A stretch of 64,000 bases of DNA from Ceratothoa steindachneri (lineage: Eukaryota > Arthropoda > Malacostraca > Isopoda > Cymothoidae). The position numbers and the translations under genes are program-made. Numbering within the stretch: position 1 is the first letter of the stretch; each line of letters opens with the position of its first letter. The stretch lies in NCBI GenBank assembly GCA_963969495.1, contig OZ018319.1, positions 204,417,100 to 204,481,099 of the forward strand, in the 5' to 3' direction. This document shows, one piece after another, positions 45,935 to 57,539 of the stretch. Below the pieces are notes generated by a model. It made no database searches. It was not told the DNA's origin and was given only the letters and a program-made list of their open reading frames with translations.

Positions 45935-47660
45935 AAACCCCTAGTAGAAACCCTAAATCTATTAATGAGGCGCAAACACCTTCACGCAACAAACACCTAC
46001 CAACAAATCGAATTAACAGAATTAAACAAGCTCATTAAAAGAAAAAGAGCTGATATCAGAAATTATAATAAAACTATAGTTGAAAACACCATCAAAGAAC
46101 AAATAGGGGATTAAAATAACTAATAAGTGACCAAAAAAGAAAATCTCGCATAGTAGCTATAAAACAGGAAGATGGTACAATCCAAAATGATCGAAAAAGA
46201 ATATTTAAAAGAACTATTGAAAACTACGAATAGTTATACTCAAGCAACACCTCTATCCAGAATCACAACCAACCAATAATGACCAGGTTGTTTTCAAATC
46301 AGAAATTTGAATTGCAATCAATCAAATGAAGAGCGATGTCGGTGTGGATAAACTAGCTGGCTTCTTTACTGAATGTCTAAAGCAAGGCAAGATAACAGAT
46401 GACGGGCACAATGCAATAATAATACTTCTGCACAAGATAAGTGATCAAACATACCTTATAAACTACAAATCAGCATTCTCTTCTTTCTATAAGCTCTTCC
46501 CAATAGTCATTACTAACAGACTGAAATACCATCTAGATGACCGACAATCAAGAGAACAAGCTGGCTCCAGATAATGCTTCTCAACGGTTGACTAGATAAA
46601 TATTCTGAACCAGCTCATTAAGAAATCCTCAAAGTACAACCTACCTCTAGTTTTGGTAATTGTAGACTAGCAGAAAGCATTTGATTTAATAGAAAGACCA
46701 GCAATCATAACAACCTTGAAGAATCAAAGTACTCGTCTAGATTCGGTTTACATAAATATTAAAGAACACATATATCAAAATTGTAGATCCTACATTAAAT
46801 TGCATGAAGAGACGATCTTTTAATTCCAGAATAGAGTAAGGCAAGGTGATTTTATCTCTCCGAAATTACTCACGTCCTGTCTATATGAAATCTTTAGAGA
46901 TTAACTCAATCACCTGAGTATCGCAGATGATATTGTACACATAGCTGATAGCCAGGAAGAAATTCAAATAATACTTCAAGAACTTAGCCATGAAACCCCA
47001 AAACTCAGCCTAAAAATAAATCTTCAAAAAATAAAAGTCAAGACAAACCAACCAGAGGTCGACATGATAGAGATCACAAGTAACAACGAGCAAATTTAAA
47101 TGATAGGGAAATATATCTATCGAGGTAAACAGATTAAAATGTCAACGGAAAAAGATCAGGAAATTTAATGCAGAATCACTCTAGCTTGGAAAGCTTTTAG
47201 AAAGCCAAGCATCGTCTTCAAAAGGAAAATGCACATGTGTCTGATAGGAAAAGTATATAAACATTGCATAATCCCGACTATGATCTATCGAGCAGAAACT
47301 CGGAACCTGATCAAAAGATTTACATTAAAACTTAGAAAAACACAAAGAGCCGATGAACTCATTATGACGGGGATAACTTGGCGTGAAAGAAAATCGGCCA
47401 TTTGGCTACGTGGACAAACTAGACTTCATGATAGAGTGGAAGCTAAAAAATGCCTGAAACGGAGCTGGGCAGGCAATGTGGCCAGTACACAAGACGATAA
47501 ATAGACCAGAAAAATTTCCGATTGGAATCCACTTGATAAAACACGACCGAAAAGAAGAACAAAATCAAAATGGAGAAATGATCTTCAAAAATATGCTAAA
47601 AATTGGAACCAAATGGCACAAGACCAACAAAAATTCAGAAAGACGAGGAGCAAATGATGA
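45935..47660 (+). pseudogene. RTE-type LINE, 5'-truncated reverse transcriptase
   Basis: Begins in the endonuclease-RT linker (IELTELNKLIKRKRADIRNY near 46,010). RT: FFTECLKQGKI and IILLHKISD (46,326-46,440), LINYKSAFSSFYKLFPIVIT and REQAGSR (46,460-46,574). Traces of motif A (KAFDLIER) are near 46,675 and of the RQGD motif near 46,835; the YADD region near 46,925 reads IADDIV. From 47,229 comes the C-terminal part: MIYRAETRNL, RTQRADELIMTGITWRERKS-like codons and WAGNVAS. Stops and small indels are frequent. It ends in the (TA)n tract at 47,664. Confidence 0.75.
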
Positions 47661-47662
47661 GA

Positions 47663-47663
<1 letters not shown>

Positions 47664-47753
<90 letters not shown>
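47664..47753. repeat. (TA)n microsatellite between two elements
   Basis: About 45 TA units between the 3' end of the RTE-type LINE and the left end of a Tc1/mariner-like element. Confidence 0.95.
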
Positions 47754-47755
<2 letters not shown>

Positions 47756-48790
47756 GGGGTTTTAAAAAGTTCTGTTCACTCGTTTTTTTTTCTGTCGAGA
47801 AGTTTACGCGTGAGATAGATAAAGTTCCGTCAAATAAACTTAAAGTTCTACTTTTAAGTATGTTTGATTAAAACGACTTTTCCTTTATGTATAGGTGGGT
47901 CGAAATGTAAGTGAAAATAATCGAGATTTTGCTCTTCTGTGCACAGAATACGACAAGTCTGACATCACCAAGCGGGTAAACGTCCGTCAGATGACCGTCG
48001 ACAGAGTGAAGGAGAGGCTTTAAGAGCAGGGAACACCTCAAAGATGGACCTCGTTCAGTCAGACCACAAGTTGTTAACTGTTTGGCTGTAATAAAGGCCT
48101 TGGAATTTGATTCGAAGCTCAAAATAGCAGCAATCGCGCAGAAGAGGAACATTTGAGCTGGCATAGTGTCCAGAGCCGTCAACGAGAAGGGTGGCAAGAT
48201 TTTGAAGTACGTGCAAAGGCCTTTGCTCACAGATCGTGTTCGAGAACAACGTCAGGAACGCCTTCCTGACCTTCTAAACGACTTGAAGAGTCATGGAAAT
48301 CGACTTATTATTCTTCTGATGAAAAAACTTTCACTATCATCAACAAGCAGAACGACTACGTGGTAAGCTTCGGCTACGAAGTCTCCGAGGTTTGCTATTT
48401 GTCCAAGACCAAGCACCTGGCCTCCGTGATCATGCTCAGCGACGTGGCTTCAAATAGCGAAAAGATGCCACCGCCTGTGTGATTTTTAACCGTTTACAGG
48501 TTCACCCCAGTCGATTGCAGTGACATCTTGGCTACGAAAGTCATGTGCCTTGAGTGAGAAAGATCACGAAGAAGGCGGACGACGTCTTTCAGCAGGACGT
48601 TGCACTGACGCACACGTCCAAGGCCGTGCAAGAGTGGTTGAGGTCTAACATGAAGTTCTGGTCTAAGGACTTTTGTCCGCTGCAGTTGCCTGACCTCCAT
48701 CATATTAACTACAGCGTATGGGCGCATGTTGAGGGCAAAGCTTTGATAAAATATTTTTTAAGGAAACAGGTGTCTACTTAATCCAATGTA
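47754..48790 (+). pseudogene. Tc1/mariner-superfamily transposon, degraded
   Basis: It starts directly after (TA)n with CCGGGGTTTTAAAAAGTTCT. A helix-turn-helix region is read near 47,915-48,020 (RNVSENNRDFALLCTEYDKS, TVDRVKERL). Catalytic-domain traces: SDEKTFTIINKQNDYV (48,319-48,362), KHLASVIMLSDVASNSEKMP (48,412-48,471), FQQDVALTHTSKAVQEWLRS (48,587-48,645) and LPDLHHINYSVWAHVEGKA (48,683-48,741). The frame changes repeatedly and the last acidic residue of the triad seems replaced. No right terminal repeat was identified. Confidence 0.75.
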
Positions 48791-48794
48791 ACGT

Positions 48795-49219
48795 CATTAA
48801 TTATATTATTGCTTATTCTACCTAAGAGAGACTGGATCTCTACAAATGAGTATATATGAGGACAAAAGTGATGTCAGGTGAACTAGTCCTACTTTAAATA
48901 TTTTTAATCATACAGATAATTTTACCCATGCTATAGATTTGCCCCAAGCCATAATAATTTACCCCTGAAATTATTTTCGTAAAAGAAAAATGATAGAATC
49001 CAAATTGATTTGAGAAATCCCCAATTTCAACTTTTCAGAGGAACAATTTAAATGCAGCCCCTTTGCCTAAAATACAATTTCAAAATTCATTCCTATTAAT
49101 TAGTGATATTGATTAATGTTCTCAGTAAGTGACTGAAAATTTTATTATAAATAAACTCTATTCCGAAACTGGTCTCGTGATTAAGCATTGCGCTCCTGGA
49201 CAATGATTTTATTAGACAC

Positions 49220-49220
<1 letters not shown>
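48795..49220. other. No gene seen
   Basis: AT-rich DNA; may include the lost right end of the preceding transposon. Confidence 0.4.
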
Positions 49221-49223
<3 letters not shown>

Positions 49224-49276
<53 letters not shown>

Positions 49277-49392
49277 GATAAACTCACAAAGTATCACGTG
49301 AGGGTAGCAAATGAATGCAATGTCCCGCAGAAAAAATGAAAAGTTGTTTCCAAGTACTTTCGAACTTTATTAAGTTCCTTATCAAGGATAAC
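49224..49392 (-). repeat. Dispersed repeat T with (TA)n tail, copy 2
   Basis: (TA)n at 49,224-49,271 joined to about 120 bp matching 1,992-2,112 (AAACTCACAAAGTATCACGTGAG, here split by single mismatches, and TTCCAAGTACTTTCGAACTT). Same orientation and same tail arrangement as copy 1. Confidence 0.65.
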
Positions 49393-49497
49393 TACAAGAG
49401 GTAATATTATATTAGAGGTATATATGCGAAAGAAAAGTATAAAAGACCGCCTCAAAAACAAGTAATCACCAATGAGGAAGACGGAAGAGGGAAGGTA

Positions 49498-50088
49498 AAG
49501 ATTCATATTAAGAATTAAAAGAAGCAGGTAGTAAGGTCAAACTGAGAAGACGGAAAGGGTAACAGATTAAAAGAAATGAAGATAGCCTAAAGACGGAGAT
49601 TATAAGACACGAGGAGCGAAAGAGTGTGGAAAATACAATGTACATAACAGGGCAGTGACAATTAAAAAAAAAAAATAATTGGGGCCACATAACTAAAGAT
49701 TGTATATAAAAAACTAAGAACAAAAGTCAGGACTAATTTCTTTAAGTATTAGTCTTATAATTATAGGTTTTATAAGCCAATGTGATAATTTTAACCTTTC
49801 CCCTGGCTTATATAAAATAGATGCTATAATTAAAAGACTAATACTTAAAGAAATTAGTTCTAACTTTTGTTCTTAGTTTTTTATATACAATCTTTAGTGA
49901 TGTGGCCCCAATTTTTTTTTTATAATTGTCACCTCCCTGTTATGTACATTGTATTGTCCCCAGTTTTCGCTCCTCGTGTCTTATAATCTCCCTCGTTAGG
50001 CTATCTCCATTTCTTTTAATCTGTTACCCTTTCCGTCTTCATAGTTTGACCTTATTACCTGCTTCTTGTAATTCTTAATGTGAATCTT
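49498..50088. repeat. Large near-perfect palindrome
   Basis: Arms 49,498-49,779 and 49,804-50,088 are reverse complements with only scattered mismatches and small gaps; the spacer is 24 bp. The outer ends are AAGATTCA and TGAATCTT, the inner ends TATAAGCCA and TGGCTTATA. The only open frame is a short minus-strand one in the left arm (49,508-49,723), with no recognisable domain. Confidence 0.9.
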
Positions 50089-50137
50089 AATATATATTTT
50101 GCTGCAATGTATATTTACTACTAACTGCGATATATAT

Positions 50138-50162
50138 AGGAGAGAGAGAGAGAGAGAGAAAG
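50138..50162. repeat. (GA)n microsatellite
   Basis: GGAGAGAGAGAGAGAGAGAG and a few more bases; a longer, impure GA tract is at about 57,460-57,535. Confidence 0.9.
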
Positions 50163-50349
50163 ATAATTAGGTAGGAGGCCATGTTGCTTGTAACATTTGT
50201 TAATGTCAACAGCTTTAGTTGCTTTGTTGACTTTTAAACTTGAGTTTCTCAAATTTCCTGAAGGGCTTTTCTCGTCTAGGGAAAGAGAATTCAAAAGACC
50301 GGAGAGTTCCATGGTTTATTTGTCCGAGATTTCTTTCACCGGCACGGTC

Positions 50350-51820
50350 ATCTTCGGGGGCACGAATAAATATAACATAACAAGACATGATATAAATAGA
50401 TAGAAAAGCAGATGGATGTCTGTGTTGATAGACAGGGATTGGGGAGTAAGAAAGGAAAGTCGTGCGAAAAATACTTATGGGGGACAGTAAAGGTTAAAGT
50501 TCGGGAGCTAGACACCGTTGCCTTGTGTGTTTGGATTGGACTGGAGGGGCAAGAGGGGGGTGGGGGATTAGAGACGAGTAAATGAAACGCGATACTCATG
50601 ATGCTGCTAACTTGTGTATAGATTTGTGTTGGTTGTGGGTAACCAAGGGCTGCTAGGTATCTCAATGCCAATGCATCGTCTTGTCTGGCGTGCATATGGA
50701 GTCTTGCGTGTTTCTCTAACTCTAATGTTACGTGGTATTAGTTTGTGTTTTTCGTATAATGTGAACATGAGTGCATATCAAGGAAAGAGACATGCGCATT
50801 TTAGCGTAGAGTGCTGAATTCGTTGTGCTTCCAAGTGTTTCTCGCGACTGAGTGTGATAGATGCTGTGTGAAGAGTGTTAGAGCTATTGTTTTGTACAGG
50901 TGTAGTTGTAGTTTGCCGCTGGTAGGGTAAAACCTACATATAATTTTGTTTGTGTGTTTTGCTCTTGTCTGTGTGAGGTTTTGGTGTAGATGGAAGGCTA
51001 TGTATTTGTTAATGTGGCTCCGTGTGTCCTGGGGTGAGTTTAATATATAAGTCTTGTGGGGGTTGTGTAATTTAGTATTGGTGTTTGTGTAGATGTCTAT
51101 ATTGTGCATGTATTGATCTCGCGTGCTGAAGTGGCGGCTGTATCTTCAAAAGATCCGTGGCTATGAGCCATTTGAACTCATACTCTGTCTATTCGGTTAG
51201 AATCTTATGTACCCTGTGCGCGATTGTGTCTGAGCCCTGGGCAGAGACGATAATGGTCTCGTTGTCAGCGTATGACAGTGTGTATGCTTACAGTTTACTT
51301 AAGGCTGTAGGGTGTCGTTTGTATATATGATGAATAGTGTAGGCGCCAGCACACCACCCTGGGATACGCCGGCACGTAGGGAAAATAGATGTGATATCGA
51401 TTTTTTGTATTTAACGTGAAATCTCCGGTCAGAATGATAGTGAGAGAGAAGCTACCGATGCAGAGACGGAGCTCCATATTATTGGATAGTTTCCAAGAGA
51501 ATCCTTCGTACCACATTTTGTCGAAAGCCTTGTCCACACCCTTGCTGATAGAGTGTCTGTTGTTTTGCCTGTCGTTCTTTTTGTATGAGGCCGTGAGTGG
51601 TCTAGCCTCGCCTGAAGCCATACTGGCAAGGGTCTTAACCTATTTGTTCGAGTATTCTGTCTAGGTGCTCTAAGACAGCAATAGGCCTGTAGCTGTTTGA
51701 GTGTTTAGGGTTCCTATATCGTTTTCATAGTAGTACTGTGTGTAAGGTTTTGGAAATGTCTGAGAAGTAGCCAGAGGCGTTGTAGAGTTTTGTGAGTGTT
51801 GGCAAGTGTTTTAGGTTTAG
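50350..51820 (-). pseudogene. LINE D, reverse transcriptase part (3' of the insertion)
   Basis: Minus-strand order: KHLPTLTKLYNASGYFSD (51,810-51,757), SNSYRPIAVLEHLDRILEQI (51,700-51,645), YGFRRG, KAFDKMWYEGFSWKL (motif A, about 51,535-51,490), then SQGGVLAPTLFIIYTNDT-like codons near 51,360 and SYADNETIIVS (motif C, 51,275-51,245), where the second catalytic Asp is Asn. C-terminal traces continue to about 50,600 (ALRYLAALGYPQPTQIY). Several frame changes. It joins to 54,969-56,150; the DNA between them is an insertion. Confidence 0.75.
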
Positions 51821-54800
51821 TGTTTAAATCCTGAGGAGAAGAAACCCCTACTGGGCGCATCCCATTGGTGGCGGATGATGGAAACCCTAATGGCAATAAA
51901 CCGAGGGCTGCCTCAATTACATTGAATAAGAGGCCGTGGACCAAAACCGTGGAAGAGGCTCGTGGCCCTCACCACGTACTTTACCCAAGAAATAACCATC
52001 GAGCTCAACCTAAGAAGAGATATAGGAAACGAGGTTAATGAGAGCTATGTGAATGAAGATGCTGTCATGTCCGGTGGGGACCAGTATGTGCACCAGGTAC
52101 TACCCATCTAATATCAAGCTTGTGTTAACACTAATAATAAGCTTATACTTGTAACTTGAAATTTCATGAATCTATACCCAGCAGCAAAATTAGATAATTT
52201 GAAACGGTAAATGAAGAAAATGAAAATTGACGTTCTTGAAATGAGTGAAGTGAAGTAGACTGCAGTGGGCCTTAATAAAGATCAAGATTATGAATTCATT
52301 TATAGTGGTGGTGAAGAACATCAGAGAGGCGTGGGAGTATTGATGAGAAAGGAGGTGGCCAAATGTGTGATGGGATATTGGCCTGCCTCAGACAGGGTAA
52401 TTCTGGTGAAAGTAACGAGAAAACCGCTGAATATAAAATAAATATCATACCAGAATATTCACCCACTACTAATTATTCTAATGAGGAAGTTGAAGATTTT
52501 TAGGAAATCCTCACACAAGCGAAGAGCCAATGCGGACCACATGACATCACAATAATAATGGGCGACTTAAATGCTAAAGTGGGGAGCGGTAGACATGATA
52601 AAATAGTGGGACCTTTTGTTATGGGTGGTAGAAATGACAAAGGAGATAGATGGGTGGAGTGGTGTAGTGATGAGGAATAAATAATTAGTAACACATTTTT
52701 TCAGCAGCATCCTAGACATCTGTAGACCTGGGAGAGCTCGGGAGGTGTAACAAGAAACCAGATCGACTATAGCACAATTAATTAGATGTTTGGAAATTCA
52801 ATAAATCAAAATAGACCTTATGCGGGGCTGACTGTGGACGAGGACGGGATCATTCTTCAGTAATAGCAAGCATGAAAGTGATGCTAAAAAGAGTACAGGG
52901 AAAATTTCAAGAACCAAGGAGAGAATGGAGTACCCTAAAGCAGTATAAGAAAAGGTCAGAGTTTGAAATCGAGATGAGGAACAGATTCGAAATACTGAGC
53001 TTAATAGAAGCGGATAGGATAGAGGAAAAAGGGAATGTTTTACAGGATACCTTAGTGGGAGCAACAGAAGAAATGTGCCGAAATCTAAGAGAGGAGCAAG
53101 ACATAAATGGATGACTGAACATAATTTGAATCTTATGGAGGAGAAAAGAATGTGTAAAAATAATCAAGAGAGATATGTATAGTTAGATATAAAAATAAGA
53201 AGATGTAAACTGAGAAAAAGAGAATGGCTCAATGAGAAATGTTAAGAGATAGAACAACTTGCAAGCATAAATCAGGGACTAATGTATGAAAAAGTGAAAG
53301 GGATGACAGGGAGGAAGAAACCAACACAAGAATGAGTAATTATGGACAAAAATGGAAATCTGCTAATGGAATTAGAGAAAATATTAGAAAGGTGGGAAGA
53401 ATACACAAGAGAGCTATATTATGATGAAAGAGAAGCCAGTTCGGAGGTGCATGAGGAAGAGGAGCTACAAGAGCCAGTGATATTAAAGAGAGAGATAGTA
53501 GCAACTATTATCAAGATGAAAAGTAATAGAACTGCAGGTGAAGATGGAGTGGTGATAGAAATAGTCAGAACAGTGTGATATATGGCTCTGGACAAAATCA
53601 CAGAACTAGGAAATAACATATATGAAAGTGGATATATAGCGGAGGCCATGAGAGAGTCTATATTTATAGCCATATCTAAAAAGCCAGGAACTGCAGAATG
53701 TGGAAAAGCACAGAAAATAAGCATAATGAGCTAGACAGGAAAGATTACATTGGGAGTACTAAGAAACAGACTAAAGAGAAAGGTAGAGGAAAATGTAGCA
53801 CAACAACAGTTTGGATTTAGGGCAGGAAAGGGTACAAGTAATGCCATTTTCTGCCTAAGAACCATTTCTGAGAGAGCGATGGAAACGCAGAAAGATGTAA
53901 ATTTGTTTTGTCGATTTTGAAAGGACTTTTGGCACAGTAAAACGTGAAGACTTGGTACAAATCCTTAAAAAAAATTGGAATGGATGGTAAGGATATCAGA
54001 TTAATTGAAAATTTGTATTGGAACCAGAGAGTAATTGTGAAAATAGAAGAAAGCATTTTAAAATGGATAGACATAATGAGGGGAGTGAGGCAGGGGGGTG
54101 TACTTTCCTAGACCTCTTCTCGTTGTATTGACGAAAATGCATGGAGAATCTGGAAAACCTGGAAGGAATGAATATTAGAGGACGAAATGTGAACAACATA
54201 CGTTATGCTGATGATACGGCTCTTTCAGCAGACTCAGAAGAGAAGTTACAAAGACTTGTGGATGAACTGAGAGACGCTGTTGAAGAGAGGAGTTTGAGGA
54301 TAAATATTAAGAAAACGAGATCTTGGGCGTAACAAAACAAAGAGAGAGGTTAAGAGTGAGAGTATATATTGGTGGGAGACAAACCAAACATGTCAGAGAA
54401 TTTAATTACTTTGGAAGTATTGTGTCAGAAGAGGCAGACTGTTACAAATAGAGAAGGATAAATATAATATTGGAAAAAAGTGCTTTTATGAAAATTAGAA
54501 ACTTTTAATGAATCTGAGCTTGGGAATGGCATTAGGGTGTTAAAGTGTTATGTTTGTTCAGTTTTAACATACTGATGTGAGTCATGGACGATTAAGAGGA
54601 ATAGGCAAAAGATATTAGAAGCAACAGAAATGTGCTTTTTGTAGAAGGATAAAAAGAATCCCATGGAGAGCAAGAACAACAAATGAGCAAGTATTAGGAC
54701 GTGCACGACTGGAAAGGGACATAATGAGAAGTATCCGGAGAAGACAGCTGCAGTTCTTGGGACATATCCTTAGAGCAAGGAGAATATAAGAGATTGACTG

Positions 54801-54968
54801 CTGAGAAGAATTTAAGGAAGAAGGGCCACAGGAAGATAAAGGAAAAGATTCGTGGAGACCCTAATGGAAAAAAGAAATAGGAGATGGACTTTGACAGATC
54901 TAGTCAGGAAGGCAGAAGATAAAAAAGAATGACACCCCATGGTAGCTAACGTAATATGATAGGCACTT
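51821..54968 (+). mobile_element. LINE B, RTE-like, inserted into LINE D
   Basis: A 3.1-kb plus-strand element interrupting the minus-strand LINE D. AGGTT is found at both junctions and fits a short target duplication. The 3' end is CACTTCGGTAAGGTAAGGTA, a short direct-repeat tail and not poly(A), which suits an RTE-like element. It keeps endonuclease and RT but no RNase H. Confidence 0.7.
52160..54960 (+). pseudogene. LINE B endonuclease-reverse transcriptase, broken
   Basis: Endonuclease: MKKMKIDVLEMSEVK (52,210-52,254), YSGGEEHQRGVGVLMRKEVA (52,302-52,361), IIMGDLNAKVGSG (52,555-52,593), NDKGDRWVEWCSDEE (52,633-52,677), NTFFQQHPRH and DCGRGRDHSSVIA (52,829-52,868), with the catalytic Asp and His in place. 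RT: GEDGVVIEIV (53,539-53,568), QQQFGFRAGKGTSNAIF (53,803-53,850), FVDFERTF, RGVRQGGVLS (54,081-54,110) and NNIRYADDTALSADSEEKLQ (54,192-54,251) with intact YADD. C-terminal part: ARTTNEQVLGRARLERDIMR (54,670-54,730) and QLQFLGHILRA. Single-base indels and stops split the frame into at least six pieces. Confidence 0.8.
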
Positions 54969-56150
54969 CGGTAAGGTAAGGTAGGTTGGAATAATGCGGC
55001 TGGAAATCCGAATGGACCGGGGGCGCGTTTGGGAATAATTTTTATGAAGGGTTTTGTTTCCTCGACGGTGATAGGAGTGGTCATTACGGTGGAGATGTCT
55101 AGTGCTTCCATCCGTACCAGAGGGCGGGACCAAGCTCTTAAGTGTGCAGCCGATACCATTCCCGGACTTTCTGGAAGTGCCCAAGTACATGTGGTTTGGG
55201 TATGTTTGGGGTATGTACAGTGTCCTAGTGAGAATTGAAAGCATCGAGAATATCATTAGTGTCAGTGAGGGTACAGGTGCTGTGGTATAGGGTTACTGGT
55301 TTGGGTGGATCCGTGCCCATCACCCTCTTCACGCGCCACCAGAAGAAGGAAGGGTCAGTGCAGCTAGCATCATCCGCTATGCGGGTCAGGTCACCTCGCG
55401 CCACTAACGATTCTAATCCAGTAGCTACATGCATTGTAGAATGCGAGCACGGAAGAGTGTGATATTGTGTTGGCGTGGTCCTCGGCTATAGTAGTTATTG
55501 TATATGATTATTATTTTTTGTGTTTGTATGGAGAATGAGAAGTGTTAAATGCATGAATGTGTCTTACGTGGTGATAACCTGTTTTGTGATCTGTATAAAG
55601 TGTTCGCTATTGTGCTCCAGTTGTTTTATATATGTATAATTCTTTTTAATTTTGGAGATTATTGTTGTGTGGTGTGTTCGTGGAGATTTGTATTCCGAAC
55701 TTCTCCCAGTTTATGTTTGTGTAGTCATAAAGGGGTGGAGTAGTTATGAGGATAGATGAATATGAGCGTAAGAGGATTTTGGGGATGTGGTCTATAAGTA
55801 TGTGGCGAGATTGTAGCATTTGACTGTATCCTTAGACATGGTCCCTTCGCGGCCACCAATGAATGTGGGGAAGGCCGGACCTATGTCCTCGCAGCAAAAT
55901 CACCGTATGACACCGGTCAGATACTTACCCGCATCATTTTTGGTGTTGGGAAGTAGTGTAAGATGGTGCGCGTTCAGGTGTCCCACGAGGAAAATTGAAA
56001 GGTTGTGGTTAGATAGTCAAAAGAGATACGTCTATGTGTATTTTTTGTCGTGGTTGAGATTAGTGTGTGTTCACTAGAATTGGATCAGTCTCCTCGTGTA
56101 TTTTGCAGGCTAGAAAATAGTCGTTTTGCGTGTTTTGGAGTGTATGTTGA
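54969..56150 (-). pseudogene. LINE D, endonuclease C terminus and linker (5' of the insertion)
   Basis: Minus strand: IFLVGHLNAHHLTLL (about 55,995-55,950), where the GDxN motif has His for Asp, then NDAGKYLTGVI and FPTFIGGREGTMSKDT (55,870-55,820) of the AP-type endonuclease. The linker follows: PSFFWWRVKRVMGTDPP (55,352-55,302), DTNDILDAFNSH, and RAPGPFGFPAALFQ (55,032-54,990), the family's APGPDG..AALF block that starts the RT. The reading resumes at 51,820. Confidence 0.75.
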
Positions 56151-56164
56151 ATGCAGCTCTTGAC

Positions 56165-56860
56165 TAGAAGCGCTGGTCCCAGAGGACAGGAGGGCTCTTG
56201 TGGATGATGCAAGGGATTTGGATTGGTTTCATATAATAATTATACGGGATGAGGAAATTTGTGAAGCATATATCTGGCTCGGTGGCTACCCTTTTTCGGA
56301 TATAATTCATGAAGTTAGGACCGAGGTGCTGGATGATGTTCTTGTGCATTAGTGTGTTGAGGCACCTATCTATCCCATTAGTATACTGATAATAAGATTC
56401 TCAGCCCCTTTCATTTTGGTCGCCCAAAAGCAAGTTGGGCAACTTCTGGTTGAATACAGCCATAAGCGACTGGATGGAAAAGTCATTTCGCCTCTGAGGC
56501 TGGTAACCTTAAGCAATTACAATTTTTGCCATGTCCATCTCGCCTCTATGACAAAATACGTTATATTCCTCGAGTTTGTTTGTAATTTATCTTTTTTAAT
56601 TACAACTATAGCTCCTCTGTCGTATTTTTCATCGGACTGATTCACCGTTAGCACATCGTAGCTTTAGATTTTAATTCCTTCATCATTTGACATCATTTGG
56701 AATAACACCGTGTTCAAGATAGTTATAATGTCTGCATCGAAAGTGCGGAATATGTTGCCATAATGCACCAATTTCCGGGTTATTCATTGGATTTAATATT
56801 TAGTGTCCTTAAGTTATTTCTGTGCATACTAGGTTAGAGCAGTTTTAGCTATGCTTTTCC
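56165..56860 (-). pseudogene. LINE C endonuclease domain
   Basis: Minus strand: FDADIITILNT (56,744-56,712), SYDVLTVNQSDEKYDRGAIV (56,668-56,609), LLLGDQNERG (56,436-56,405) with the GDxN catalytic motif, HLGPNFMNYIRKRVATEPDI (56,331-56,272) and CFTN. This is the same domain as in LINE D but from another element: its C-terminal half is read a second time at 55.8-56.0 kb. Probably the ORF2 start of the element whose gag lies at 58.2-59.5 kb. Confidence 0.7.
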
Positions 56861-56889
56861 TGTGTGACATGCATGGGATGGGTTTTTTC

Positions 56890-57300
56890 TTAGGTCTAAT
56901 TTTTTTTCTTTGTTCTCTTTGATATTCTCTGTTCTTTGTTCTGTTTTGAGTGGTTTGAGGTCTTCGATTTGCTCGATCTAGTTTCCCTTCCTGTGTTAGC
57001 TTCTGTTTCCTCTAGTTTGGAGTAGTCATAATTCGTGTCCAGTTCTATTCTTTTCTTCAACATTTTTTTTTCTCGTTTTTTGATTTTGGGTCCTGGATGG
57101 TAACGAAGTCGTCCTTAATTATGGCCATGCTGAAGACCTTTCAAGACTCAGGATCTTTAAGGATCTTTACTTCGGGGAAATTGTTTTCCAGGCGTAATGA
57201 GTTCAGAATGTCTTCATATTCGCCTGGCCACTTGCCTGTATTACACTTGACTGCATTACGCATGAAACCAATTTCGCATTAGCTCTTCCGTTTATGTACA
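56890..57300 (-). pseudogene. LINE C, gag C-terminal or inter-ORF remnant
   Basis: The minus strand is open in one frame with KCNTGKWPGEYEDILNSLRL (57,252-57,193), NNFPEVKILKDPES, then VFSMAIIKDDFVTIQDPKSK and a Lys/Glu-rich stretch. I recognise no domain, but position and strand place it between gag and endonuclease of LINE C. Confidence 0.4.
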
Positions 57301-57539
57301 AAAAACTCTTCGTTGTTCTTTTGACTTTGTTCAGTGGTCGTCGACGATTCGCTTGCGTATGTTTAAGACATTGCAATTCTCGTCTTATCTTCTTTTCATT
57401 TATTATCTCCCTTTATGTTGAGGCAGTTGAGAGCCATGATAGTGTCTTTTCCCTACAAATGAGAGAGAAAAAAGAAAGAGAGATATAACGAGAGAGATAG
57501 AGAGAGAAAGAGAGACATATAGAAAGAGAGAACGTGCCC

